DNA from: Lindgomyces ingoldianus
Lineage: Eukaryota > Ascomycota > Dothideomycetes > Pleosporales > Lindgomycetaceae
Assembly: GCF_010093535.1 (NCBI RefSeq)
Contig: NW_022985191.1
Coordinates: 652,515-716,514 of the forward strand
DNA length: 64,000 nt
Reading direction: 5' to 3'
Shown here: piece by piece, positions 49,346-60,719 of the stretch
Position numbering within the stretch: the first letter of the stretch is position 1
Layout of the letters: each line of letters starts with the position of its first letter
The notes under the pieces: model-generated
Told to the model about the DNA's origin: nothing
The model's input: the letters and a program-made list of their open reading frames with translations, nothing else
Databases searched by the model: none
Translations under genes and position numbers: made by a program

Positions 49346-51245
49346 ATGGCGACCAGCGACCCCCCTGGTCCTCCCACACCCGGCACCCCCGCTGTAGCTG
49401 CAGCTGTGGAGGGTGCACTTTTCCCACAGCAGTTTTTGGCCCTCAGAGCGCTGGTTGAATACGGCTGGAGCAAAGATCGTATTCACGTCTTACTGAGGAG
49501 AGGCTTCTCAGACGCAACTGATCTTGTCGGTGCTCTGGACCCAGAAAGCAAGGACAAGATTGTAGGCTCGTTGAATCCGCTCCAAGGCATTTCCGAGACT
49601 ACTCTGTCGGCATGGTTTGATATTATTACCAGTAAGGCCTCTTAAGGCTCATCTATTGAGGAGTGGTTGCTGATGTCGGAATATAGTCAGGTCCAGCGGT
49701 AGACGAACTCCTATCGATAACAGCCCCGACACGAACATGGAGCCCCACTCCCACCCCCACCACCTGAACACCCCACAAGGAAGCTCAAGATCAACGAGCC
49801 GCAGGAGGTCTCATGCTGAAATCTCCAATGCGGATTCAACGGACATCACAGAGCCTTCTCAGGAGGTCCAGGAATCCCTAGGCAAGAGGCGCCGCCCCCC
49901 CCTGCCTCGAGTACTCGTCCAACGCCATTGCCCCTTTTGCCTAGTTCACCGCAAGAGACCGAAGCCTTTCGTGAACCAGAAGTCTCTGGAAAATCATATC
50001 TTGAAAGAACATCTACAAGACTCGGTCGAAGGTACCAGGTTACAAGAGACTGATCTACTTGGTTGTGGATACTGCCCATGCGACGATAACCTAGACTTAC
50101 AAGGGAACGCTTTTCTCAGTCCCTCGAAACTCGCTCATCACATCGCTAGCGACCACAGCCAGCCTAACAGCCAACAGCCTGTTCGTCTTAATTGGTCATT
50201 CAATGCCTCTTTCACCAACCTTCTTTCAGGGCAGCCAAACCTCAGGCGGCCCTGTCTGCGGTTAGTCGGCGACAAGGTTGAAGACATTAAGAAGAAACGG
50301 AACCTGTCAAGTCTGCGGCTTGGACTATCATGGAAACTCTCCCATGAAACTTGTGCTCTTCTGGAGAAGCTCCAATATCTGGGAGGAAAGCTCCATAGTG
50401 GCCAGACTTCCCTCGACCAAAGCGTTCCTTTTACGCATATTGATGGGAATGATGAAGCTGAAATAAAAAAGCTGGTGTCTGACGCGTACAAACTCGCTCA
50501 GAAGGCAGAACTTGAGGTCAAATCACACCAGCAAAATTCAATCCAAAACAATCCATCAATACGTGTAGCACAACACCCGTCTCCTTCCTCTCAACCTAAG
50601 GAACTAGCGGGCGTTGGTAGCGGCGCATACGATAAATCATTGTGGCCGACTGCTGCATCTCCCTCTACTCCAGCCCACTCGCATGTGGATCCTGTTGGTC
50701 CAGGCCCAAGCTACCTTCCTACTTCTTCCCGCCACATGAGCCCACACGGAGCCACAGGCGGGGCCAACCACCAATACCAGCCCTTGGGAAGTCCTTTCAT
50801 GACACAACATCAAATGCTCTCGCCTACACAGAATACCTTCCAACCTCACGGCCAGGGCCATCTTTCTATGGCACAGGGTACTGGGGGTCCGTTCATCCAA
50901 CCTGGGATTCGCCCATCGGCGTATTTGCCTAGTGGAGGGCCGAACTCCCCGCTCGTGGACAATTCTCAGATGTGGGTTAGCGGCCAGGCTGAGCGTTACA
51001 GTCCCGTGGAAAACACTATCCATAGCCACAGACTACCAAGCGTAGGTCAAACAAATCAGACCAAGATGTACGATTGGAGGAACATCACCAATCGGAATCT
51101 AGGAATACTTGATCCAACCCAGATGACGCATGCCGAGATTCTCGAATTCGTGCACAGTCCCAACCAGAACCAGGGGCAAATGGATGAAGTCCCTCCACAA
51201 ACGTACCCCATCCGCCAGACGCATCAAGATACCGCTCAGTACTAA
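49346..51245 (+). CDS. C2H2-like zinc-binding nuclear protein, function unknown
   Basis: Two exons (49346-49631, 49687-51245) with a 55-base intron (branch TGCTGATG) give 614 residues. An ATG at 49737 inside exon 2 is in frame, so a predictor may call two genes; the splice joins them cleanly. Residues 25-90 form a helical bundle (FPQQFLALRALVEYGWSKDR, TTLSAWFDII) reminiscent of a UBA-like fold. A basic patch GKRRRPPLPR precedes two degenerate zinc fingers: CPFC...HILKEH at about 160-190 and CGYC...HHIASDH at about 215-250. A helical middle part follows (KLVSDAYKLAQKAELEVKSH). The last 230 residues are Pro/Gln/Ser/Gly-rich and disordered, as in activation domains. It may be a transcription-related protein; no family name is justified. 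Confidence 0.8.
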
Positions 51246-52101
51246 TAGAACCTTTCCATTCCAAACAGAAATCCTCGGCCACCGGGGAGCATGCACAACG
51301 GCTATGATCAATGCTATTAGACCCCATATGTCACATGATGGTCCCACCGTTCCATCTTCTTACCTTGATATCTCGTTGGTTCCATTATACTTTATGACTC
51401 TCAATGTTTAACCATGTACTATACCCTATGATATCTTGGATGTACGCAGCGATTGGCGCTCGCGGATTCATATTTACTTTGTTTTGCGCTTTGGAAGGCT
51501 TTGACTTCGTTTGGGCATCTGGCATGGATTGGAAATTTTGCATACTCGGGTTTAGCTGCTTTGGCATCTATGAATCGGATTTTCCTACTTTTTAATAGGT
51601 CAGTGCATCATTAGATCATCGAAAGTATTGGAGACGCGTTTGCATACCCGCTTGGCAAAGTTTTCGGTTATATCTATTCATACTACAGTTCTATGTGGCT
51701 ATGCGTTCCTGTTAATTCAAAATGCTTCCGAGGAGTCCCCGAAATCATTCACGCTATCAGCTGCAAATAGTCAATGGTTCATCAGGCTTCTGCTAGGTTA
51801 GAGTACATGAGCATGAGGATCGCCTTCTCTGTCGAGAAACTGCAAGGGATGACAGAGCTGATGTTATCAATTAAGCAGTCTCCATCTACCACAAAACCAG
51901 CACAAGCCAAGTCATATCAGGTGGGCAAAAAGAGTGAATTAGTGAGACCGTACCCAAGTCATTTTCCATTCATTTGTAGAAAGCTATATACAAGTTCGTC
52001 AAACCACTCTACTCCACAACCATAACAATTTGAATCAATCAATAAGTCAATCCTCACCACCGCATCTCCAGAGCATCAGCATCGAGCTTGCAGCATCATA
52101 T
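51246..52101. other. Intergenic between convergent genes
   Basis: This is the 3' space of the zinc protein (plus) and the repeat precursor (minus). Small frames here are featureless. Confidence 0.5.
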
Positions 52102-52688
52102 CTACAACCACCGCTTGCTAAGGCTAGAAGCCGCATCCGCGTCCTCGGGGTTGTTCGCCCTCAACGCATCAAGGATCGAGGCCAGGTCGTCTTGTCGCTT
52201 GCGGATGCTCGCTTCAGCTGCGTCGGCATCCTCGGGGCTGTTCTCGCGGAGAGCGGCCAAGATGGCGTTTACATCGTCCTGGGGCTCGGGCTCACGCCTC
52301 TGGAGAGAGGAGGCGGCGTCAGCGTCCTCGGGGTTGTTGGCGCGCAGGGCGTCGAGGATGGAAGCGACGTCGTCTTGGGGGTCGCGCTTCATGAGGGTAG
52401 CAGCAGCATCAGCGTCCTCGGGGTTGTTGGCACGGAGGGCGTCGAGAATAGAGGCGACGTCGTCTTGGGGGTCACGCTTCATGAGCGTGGCAGCGGCGTC
52501 CGCATCTTCCGGGTTGTTGGCGCGGAGGGCATCGAGGATAGAGGCGACATCGTCCTGGGGGTCGCGCTTGGCTGTAGCATGTTAGTCTATTGTTCTGGTC
52601 AAAGGCTGGAGACAGCAAGTGATTTACCTGACGCAGCGAAGACGGCCCCTGAGAAAGCAGCGACAGTGATAATAGCCGTGAACCTCAT
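52102..52688 (-). CDS. Secreted Kex2-processed repeat protein (KEP)
   Basis: Two exons (52688-52628, 52571-52102), intron 56 bases with branch GACTAAC, give 176 residues. Signal peptide MRFTAIITVAAFSGAVFAAS ends just before AKR. Five tandem repeats follow, each bounded by a dibasic site: repeats 1 and 2 end in KR, 3 in RR, 4 in RKR, 5 in KR, then WL and stop. Repeats 1-3 start DPQDDVASILDALRANNPED and continue DADAA; repeat 4 begins EPEPQDDVNAILAALRENSP; repeat 5 begins QDDLASILDALRANNPEDAD. Kex2 in the Golgi would release acidic, helix-prone peptides of about 26-30 residues. Other KEPs include pheromone precursors, repellents and dikaritin RiPP precursors. There is no Tyr in the cores and no DUF3328, tyrosinase or methyltransferase gene nearby, so a dikaritin is unlikely. 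The peptide's role is unknown. Confidence 0.9.
52111..52563 (-). repeat. Tandem 84-99-base repeats coding for KEP peptides
   Basis: Units on minus: 52563-52474, 52473-52384 and 52383-52294 (90 bases each), 52293-52195 (99) and 52194-52111 (84). Units 1 and 2 encode the same peptide but differ at silent third positions, so the peptide is under selection or the copies are old. Units 4 and 5 have diverged most. The complementary strand also reads open, which yields false plus-strand frames. Confidence 0.9.
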
Positions 52689-54371
52689 ATTGACTGATTA
52701 ACGGGCTGATAGGGACCAGAAGATGGTTGTATTAGATGAAGCGGGAGGATAAGAAAGCAGTATGGACAAGAATATGTAGTGAACGTGACCTGCACAGGAA
52801 GACAATTAGAAGGCTGTAGATGTAGTTATTTACACGCCCTCTTTCGCTGGGCACCATCTGCCCTATATACGCCGAAAGCAGCCAGCCAGCTCCTCGGCTT
52901 CGCGCTTCTCAAATGGCTTTGGAACACCCTATGGGTGAATAGGTGCCATGGATGGTGTTTGAAGTTTCACGGAACATTCGCAGCCGTGCAGCAACTTTTG
53001 CGTCTTCCTCCATCGCAGCAAAGCAAGGCCGCGGCAAACATGGAAACCCCATCTCATTTCATAATCGAATCCCCGATCCGGACATGCTTTGCAACTTGTT
53101 TGGAGGGCAAGTGATGCATGCAGTGTTTTGAGGCGTTTCTGAAACATCGCGGAAACACCACACCATCTCAACCTACCTAGTCTCGTACCCAAAGTTTACA
53201 AATCTGGCGGCTACATCTCCTTTCATGCCAGTCTAGTTAGGAAACGGATGGGTGTTGTGCGGCGCGGTGAGGCGGGAGTGGCTGTGGAGGAGGGCCAGGG
53301 TCAGACGATTCGGGTGGCAGAGTTTTGGTATGAGGTGGACGGGTTTATGCCGAGTGCACGCTGGGTTCGCCACGAAGCTTGTTTTGCTTCAGTATGTGGT
53401 ATCAGATGCGGTTGCGGATAGCGGGAGGCTTGTTTTGAGGAAATGTATATTCTGGGGATCTCATGTATTACGGTAGATAGATGGCGGAGGTTCGCTTTCA
53501 ACAGGGAGGACGGGGACTTGAGCGAAGCGCTGGAGCAATCGGATAATAGATGCCTAGTCAGTAGATTATTAGCAAATAGCTCTTCTGTAGAGCGGAATCT
53601 GGCCTTACTAATCGGACTCAGACACGAGATATGGGCGTCCATGGGGCCGACTTGTTCGCGAAGCCTCCACACAGAGCATCTATAATCAGCATGGAGAAAG
53701 TATACCATACCCTCGAGAATAGAGCCTAGGTTAGTGCAGGTATTCAGAGTGAAATGCTCGTACGTTTTCGCGAGAAGTGCGTGAGTTCGGAGGACTAGAG
53801 GGGTTGTCTTGACGGAACCGCCCAACCAGCTTCCAAGGCCATCAGTGACCGTACTTTGTGTGATATGGAGATTTATGGCCTCTCTTCAAGCAATTGAGTC
53901 TGAGCAGGCAGCCTCCTCGTCGTGGTGGGCGTGGCGGCTCTGAGCGTCCACGAGCCTAAGAAGTGAGGTTGAGAGTCTTGGCATCGGAACCGGCCAAGTT
54001 CTATCACAACGCAACTACTCAACAACCAATGTCCATCCAACGGCATCAATTCGTAATTGGGGAAGCTCGGATTTCATCCGTCTTACTCGATTAAATCAAT
54101 TGCCTCATTTTTGGACCTCTCACGCACATCACGGTCGAAGCAGCAGCTCCGGCGTTCAGCCTCGGGATGGATGTGGAGCAGTGAAGTGGGAACTTGCTCG
54201 TCAGATTGCTCTTCTAAAGTACATGTTTTACACAATCCGACCGGCCACTAAGATAGGAAAAGAGTTGTCTTGTATGCACACACCCATCCGCCAACATTTT
54301 CCACCCGGAAGATAGCAGAGTAGTGCCCGAGCCGACTGCCGTGCCGTGCCAATGCCACTGAATGCACCGCT
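52689..54371. other. Intergenic, no supported gene
   Basis: This holds the repeat precursor promoter and about 1.4 kb to the ATP9 stop. A 174-codon minus frame at 53301-53825 lacks an ATG start and any domain. No tailoring-enzyme fragments were found here. Confidence 0.45.
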
Positions 54372-54886
<515 letters not shown>

Positions 54887-56013
54887 TGTGGGTGGTAGGC
54901 TGGGGGGGAGTGGAGATGAATTGGGGATGGGATGGAGGTGCAATGGATGGAGGTCGAGGGTGGATGGAGGATGGAGGAGGTGAAGGAAAAAACCTCAGCA
55001 AGCGAAGGGGAGCTCTATGGGTGACTAAGGAGGGCCCGAGCTTCTTCGGCCGGCACACCGGAGCATCCGATCCCCCCCGCAACACCACCACCACAACCAT
55101 CTTGCGATGATAGGCAACATCATTGTTTCACTCACTCTGGTATATAACTTCTGATGCGCACAAATCTGACTTGAATTTTGTTCGCCATTATTCTTGAAAG
55201 TGTATTGCCGGGACACATCGAGGCTTCCTGTGAAATACTCCATGACCCTCTTGAGAAGTAGTTTGGAGTCCATATCACGATGTGACTCGATAGAGATGAG
55301 CGCGGATGTGCGATTTTCCACTCTTCGAACTGTGGGCTTCATCGAGTATGTTTCTGTCCTCTGCATCTTCGCATTCACATCTTGGCTCAACCTTCATGGC
55401 ACATAGTAAGCCGGTCGAATCTACTTCAGCTGAATGGGTGTTTCTTTTCCTGAGTCTCAAGTCTCCTTCGTAGAGCCGTTCGGAAACTTCCGTCATCACC
55501 CTTTGGGAAAGTGGTTCGTGGCTTCCCTCAGCTGCGGATAATGCCAATCATAGGGCGCTCTCCACAACGCTCGGCTCTTCTAGGCTGCATCTTCCCCTCA
55601 CCTATTGTCATTCCACGATATGAAACTCTCATGCATTGGGGCGCTTTCATTTCATCAGCTTTTGGTCTCTCTGCATACCCTCAGCTCATCCCCTCAACCG
55701 ATTCCTCAGTCAACCAGCATCTACCTCCGTCCCAGGCTGATTCCGCATGTGAACTCCAATTGTATTCCTTCTCAATGTTTCACGGCGTATTGTGGGTGTC
55801 ATCATATGGAATCATCCGTATGTCGTCGTGGACCTTGAGAGATTCTCATGATGTCTCCTGAGCTCGTAAGGTACAGAGGCTGAGCAGGGGTGTATAAATG
55901 CAGCGTGACCCCCTCGATCATAATGTCTCCTTTCAAAGCTCCCTCGCTCAACGCATCAATAAATTGCCACCTCTTACCATTCTCAAACCTGCTCGTCTAT
56001 CGTTGTCTTCAAA
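54887..56013. other. Intergenic: ATP9 and subtilase promoters
   Basis: A purine-rich leader of ATP9 (54890-55000 on plus) is followed by featureless sequence and the subtilase promoter. No gene is supported. Confidence 0.5.
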
Positions 56014-57519
56014 ATGTCGCAAGAAGCCCAAAAGATCGCCATGACCCCACAGCAGGGCAAGCCAGAGCTCATCGTTATATTTGAGTCCAGCGCCGGTGTG
56101 CGCGCACAAAGCTCACCAGGAATGACCGCCGTCGCTTCTTCGTCTGGCAACGATGTCTCGGGAGTTCAGTCGATCCTGAGCAAGCACAATGCCTCCTTGA
56201 AGCTCCTCTTCGGCCCAAATGAGGACCGTCTCCGGGCATCCCTAGTTGCTGCATCTTCCACCGCTCAGAAGATCGGGCAGACTCCTCCAGATTTGACGCC
56301 CTTCTACAGTGTCCAAGCGGCTGAGGACAAGCTCGACCAGCTTGCCAAGGAACTCAGGGCTGAAAGGACCGTCAAGGCGGCTTATGTCAAGCCTGGTGCA
56401 GCCCCGGCCATCTTCGCCCAACCCGACAAAGTGTCAACTGCTGCAGTAGCTTCTGTAACGCCCAATTATCAGTCACGCCAATCATATCTCGATCCTGCCC
56501 CCAAAGGTGTAGATGCTGCTTATGCAAACTCGATTGTCGGCGGATCGGGCGAGAGGATGAAGGTCTGCAGCGTCGAGTTCGGCTGGCTATTCACGCACGA
56601 AGACCTGATGGAGAACCAATCTGGCGTTATCGCTGGAACTGCCCCTGTTGCCGATAATCACGGCACGGCTACAGTTGGCATTGTCGGTGCAGACAAGAAC
56701 CCATACGGTGTAACCGGAATCGTGCCGAGAGCAATTTCCTGCGCCAGCTCGGTCGTTGACCAGACTGTTGCTGCCGCGATCAAGAACGCGGCTGACAAGA
56801 TGAGCCCTGGCGATATCATCTTCATGTCTCTCCACCGACCAGGTCCTAACACTACTGGGTCTGGACAATTCGGCTTCATTGCTTTAGAATGGTGGCCCGA
56901 CGATTTCGCCGCGATCAAGTATGCCACTAGCAAAGGCATAATCTTCGTCGAGGCTGCAGGGAATGGGTACCAGAATCTCGATGATCCAATCTACGAGACC
57001 GCGAGAGCAGCATATGGCTTCCCCTCTTCATACCCCAATCCGTTCAACACCGCCAACCCTTCCTCCGGCGCCGTCATTGTCGGAGGAGGTGCGCCACCCG
57101 AAGGAACTCATGGCCATTCCTGGTGGGGTCCTGATCGAAGCCGCCTTGCGTACAGCAACTATGGGTCTCGTGTCGACTGCCAGGGTCAGGGATACGACGT
57201 GACAACGACAGGGTATGGTGACCTCCAGGGCGGTGGCCGTCCTGAGCTATATTACACCGATACATTCAGCGGCACTTCTTCCGCGACCCCTATTGTAGCA
57301 TCTGCATTATGTGCTGCGCAGGGTATCTTGAAAGACTTTGGTAGACGGCCGATTACGGGCGAGGAGTGTAGGCAGCTAGTTCGGAGTACAGGAAGCCCGC
57401 AGCAGGATGGTCTGCAGGGTCCCAAAGAAGGACAGAGGATTGGAAATCGTCCTGATCTGCGACAGCTGATACCTGCCGCTTTGAAGCTCACTGAATGGCG
57501 GCCAAATGCCCGGCTCTAG
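56014..57519 (+). CDS. Subtilisin-like (S8) peptidase with altered catalytic Asp position
   Basis: An intron-free gene of 501 residues from the ATG at 56014, with no signal peptide (MSQEAQKIAMTPQQGKPELI), so intracellular or unconventionally secreted. An S8 fold is clear: the oxyanion Asn in EAAGNG, His216 in DNHGTATVGIVGA and Ser422 in FSGTSSATPIVA. The region that should supply the catalytic Asp reads VCSVEFGWLFTHEDL: Ser186 stands where related enzymes carry Asp (usual form: V-x-D-[IV]-E, then HEDL). Either Glu188 takes over, or it is inactive. The nearest relatives I know of in this layout (ExGW...HEDL, YSNYGSRVDCQGQG) are bacterial. With no intron, an inter-kingdom origin is possible. 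Next genes downstream are a metalloprotease and an esterase, all on plus. Confidence 0.8.
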   Translation: MSQEAQKIAMTPQQGKPELIVIFESSAGVRAQSSPGMTAVASSSGNDVSGVQSILSKHNASLKLLFGPNEDRLRASLVAASSTAQKIGQTPPDLTPFYSVQAAEDKLDQLAKELRAERTVKAAYVKPGAAPAIFAQPDKVSTAAVASVTPNYQSRQSYLDPAPKGVDAAYANSIVGGSGERMKVCSVEFGWLFTHEDLMENQSGVIAGTAPVADNHGTATVGIVGADKNPYGVTGIVPRAISCASSVVDQTVAAAIKNAADKMSPGDIIFMSLHRPGPNTTGSGQFGFIALEWWPDDFAAIKYATSKGIIFVEAAGNGYQNLDDPIYETARAAYGFPSSYPNPFNTANPSSGAVIVGGGAPPEGTHGHSWWGPDRSRLAYSNYGSRVDCQGQGYDVTTTGYGDLQGGGRPELYYTDTFSGTSSATPIVASALCAAQGILKDFGRRPITGEECRQLVRSTGSPQQDGLQGPKEGQRIGNRPDLRQLIPAALKLTEWRPNARL

Positions 57520-58883
57520 GTGTATTAGGCATTATAAGTGGGGAGGTTGTTGGGTGCGCGGTGGAATAAAGGGAGCTGAGCTCCTACAGTCTGATTTCCA
57601 ATATACACTTATTTCCTTCCTCATACCTAAATGTGAATCATGTTTAAACGTACTTACGAGGCTTGACAGCCTCGTGGTGGTAAAACTCTGACGCAAAAGA
57701 GCCTTTGCTAAGTCTTATAGTTAGACAGCCCAATAGACACGTACTTCAATTCATCAAGTTCATATTTGGTATTGGGAGAGCAGACAGCTGAGGTCCGGTA
57801 AGGCCTTGAACCAGTGGATCGGGCCAATCGGAGCACCAAGCCGGGGTGAGATAACCAGACTTGGTTGGTCAGTTTTCATGGTTCCAATGGAGAAAGTGCT
57901 AGAAAGGTTTCAGAGAGAAAGTAAAGCTCGGGTTCTAAGGTTGATGTCATGAAATAGTTAGAAGGAAAGTATAAGGTCGGTTAGCTCACCCGGGCTTGCC
58001 AAATAGAACCCTCCTCTCCACCTTCCACTCTCCACCTTCCTATCAAAATCCATTACGACTATCACTCCTCTCATCACATTACACTCATTTCACACTTTCC
58101 TAGTCCTCCTCTTATCTTTGTCCACCTTGCCAAGGAGACAGGGCGCATTCAAACCTAAGAACGGTCCAAATTTCCCCCTTTTCACCTACACCACTCGATA
58201 CTCACTGAAAGTCAGGAAAAGGTCATGTTCGCAGATCACACTGCCTTGGCTGCTCGTTTTGCGGGGTTGGCCTATAGCCCTCCTCGATACGCGAGACAGT
58301 GGCCATAAATATCCTCAGCTCTTCTTGGCTCTCATTTCGTTATCTGATGCCAGGAGCCAAAGATGACAACGTCATCACCCTTGGCGCTGAAGTCTCTTTA
58401 GAGGGTTTCAGCCATAGCTAGTCTTGTAAGCTGTTGAGCAGTCTTATCAATTATCCAAGACACCGACAGAGCACATCTCGGAGGGACGCTGTCAACTCGA
58501 AGCGAGCTTCGCGCTCAGTTTTGCCTTTCACAGCCAGATAGACTCAAGGGTCAAAGGAGTGTGCCTACCAATCAGAATGTCACAGGATGGCAAGAAATTG
58601 TATCGTTGTCTGGAAGCCAGCTGAACATCTTACCACCATTGACTTTCTCCCGGACAAACCGCCAATAAAAGTGCTCAACATGACTTTTTTGCTAAAGATG
58701 AAGTTTCTTCCTACATCAGCTTCGTAAAAATGCTAGGCGCTGGACAATTGCTCTGCAAATGGATTTAAAGTGCGCTTTGAGGATGTCTACTAAGATCTCT
58801 GGAGTACCCAGATTTCTCCAGAAGTCTTCACATCTTATGCAAGCATACTTACAACACACCCAGTGGATTCAAGTCCATTCGTC
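57520..58883. other. Intergenic, no supported gene
   Basis: This holds the subtilase 3' end and the astacin promoter. A pyrimidine-rich stretch at 58010-58130 (repeated CTCCACCTTCC) is the only visible feature. Confidence 0.5.
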
Positions 58884-60124
58884 ATGTACTCTTTCGTTTC
58901 CACCTCCGTCTTGCTCTCTTTGAGCGTCTACTTCAGTCTTTCGTTATCCGCCCCAAGCTCACCTCTTACACTCGACCCTCGTATGGGGTCTTATGGGGAG
59001 GACAACGATTCCCCATTATGCCCAAAATTCAGGAACTTTACCGCTCTCACAATACAAGACGATTTCTACGGGGCCCGAGACATAAGCTACTTTGTGACAA
59101 ATACCGGAAGGGTCATCGTCGATGGAGATGTCCTCTACGATGGCACAGAGGATCAGCTGCTTGGACGACGAAAAGGGCAGGGGGGAAACTATAAGCCTCG
59201 GTCATTCTCCAACAATAACCGAAAGTGGCCTGGGGGAAAGCTCCGCTACAAGTACGCTTCGAATGATGCTGAGACTAAGCTAAAAGCTATTGTTGATGAA
59301 GCAATCAAGCGTTGGAAGACTGGCGCCCCTTATCTCACATTTGAGCGAGTGATGCCGAATAGCAATGCGGGCGAAAATGGAGTGCTTACCATCTCAGCAA
59401 CAGAGTGCGATGGATGCCACTCCACCATTGGATATCTAAACTCAGACCGTCGAATGAATCTTCAGCAAGCCTGTCCAAGCGGGGGGGGCCAATGCGGAGC
59501 CAATACGGCCACACATGAATTCGGGCATGCACTTGGTAAGTCTCAATCCTCCGGCCTCTCCTTGAAGGTAAAGCTGATGCAAAATCAGGCCTAATCCACG
59601 AGCACCAACGCCCCGATCGAGAAAGCTACGTCCACTACAACTGCAAAAATCTCGATCCAGGCTGTAACAACATACCAGCGGGCAAGACATGCTGCGACAG
59701 TGGTCTCCCAGCAGGCTGCTGCACGAAAAGAGGTAATTTCGATATTCTCACAGACGCCGCTCTCGATCATACTGGCAAATACGACGTTGGATCGATTATG
59801 CACTACCGCCGAAATTCCTTCGCTATTTCCGGCAAAGAGACGTTGACCTCCGCTGCGGCTGGTATCGTCGTTCCATCCACCAATGCTGCCAACCCGGACC
59901 AAACTGACTTTGATCGCATTTGCAAGATTTACTCTGCGCAATGTGACAAGGTGCAACAGTGCAAAAACAATGGCTGTCCAGCAAATTGCGCAACTTTCCT
60001 TCCCTGTCCTAGCGGAACGAAATGTTTTGGTGCCCCGGAGCCACCATTTTGCTGTGAGGCTGAAGCGTTGAATAAGGCATGTGAAGCAAAGAAGCAGAAG
60101 TGCAAGCAGTTAGGATGTGATTAG
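58884..60124 (+). CDS. Secreted astacin-like zinc metalloprotease (M12A type)
   Basis: Two exons (58884-59535, 59589-60124) with a 53-base intron give 395 residues. It begins with a signal peptide (MYSFVSTSVLLSLSVYFSLS). The zinc site HEFGHALGLIHEHQRPDR starts at His211, with the intron between the first and last His, and the Met-turn is SIMHY. This HExxHxxGxxH plus SIMHY pair is characteristic of astacins. A propeptide-like part is seen before about 95, and NRKWPGGKLRYKYASND leads the catalytic domain. After the catalytic domain comes a Cys-rich tail (CDKVQQCKNNGCPANC and CEAKKQKCKQLGCD, ten or more Cys) likely to form disulphides or bind a target. It likely digests extracellular protein. 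Astacins are animal-abundant and patchy in fungi. Confidence 0.88.
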
Positions 60125-60719
60125 CCGTTGTGGGTGTTCAGCTTAATAGGACTGGCTTGGATTATGTTTATGCAAATGCTGGTGTCGATTCCATCTTGCT
60201 CCTGTCTGAATGAATTCTCCTTTCTGTGTCCCTATTTCTTTCCTGTGCTTATCAGCACTTCTGTATTCAATATCGTGTTATTTAAAGAGCAACTTTCTCT
60301 TTTACTATATTCCGTTCTAGTTAGTATTATCATACCTTTGGTTCTTCGCCTTCCGTTTCAAATAAACCATATACAGCATTTTCGGGACTGCAATGCAATA
60401 GCATAACGCGTGCAACCAAACGAACCCATGAACTCGGAAAACCTTCGCGTGTCAACCTAGGATATAGAAAATCCAGATTAACGATGATTCAACATGAATC
60501 TAAGTCGTTCGGACAAGCTTCGTTCCGTCATCTACCCCAGACCGGCTAATGTACCAACCACCTTCAGAATCAGGCACAAATTCTCCGCATTGCTTGTTTG
60601 GGATCGCTTAATGATCACCATCTGGAAACGTGATGTTTAAAACAACAGTGTTTCCCGAATTTTCTTTCTACGGTTCCTAAACTTAAGGCCAGAATTTGTC
60701 AATTGGAGAGCCAGTGACG
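60125..60719. other. Intergenic: astacin 3' end and esterase promoter
   Basis: AT-rich, no gene-like frame. It contains the polyadenylation side of the metalloprotease and the promoter of the esterase. Confidence 0.5.

Noticed and set aside
52030..52701. Long plus-strand frames of about 165-223 codons across the repeat precursor
   Set aside because: They are the complement of the 90-base coding repeats; the minus strand has the signal peptide, splice sites and dibasic sites.
53301..53825. 174-codon minus frame beside the repeat precursor
   Set aside because: No ATG at its start, no domain, and opposing frames overlap; not enough to call a gene or a tailoring enzyme.
52102..54371. Dikaritin-type RiPP cluster
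   Set aside because: The cores have no Tyr, and no DUF3328, tyrosinase or methyltransferase genes lie on either side within the window.
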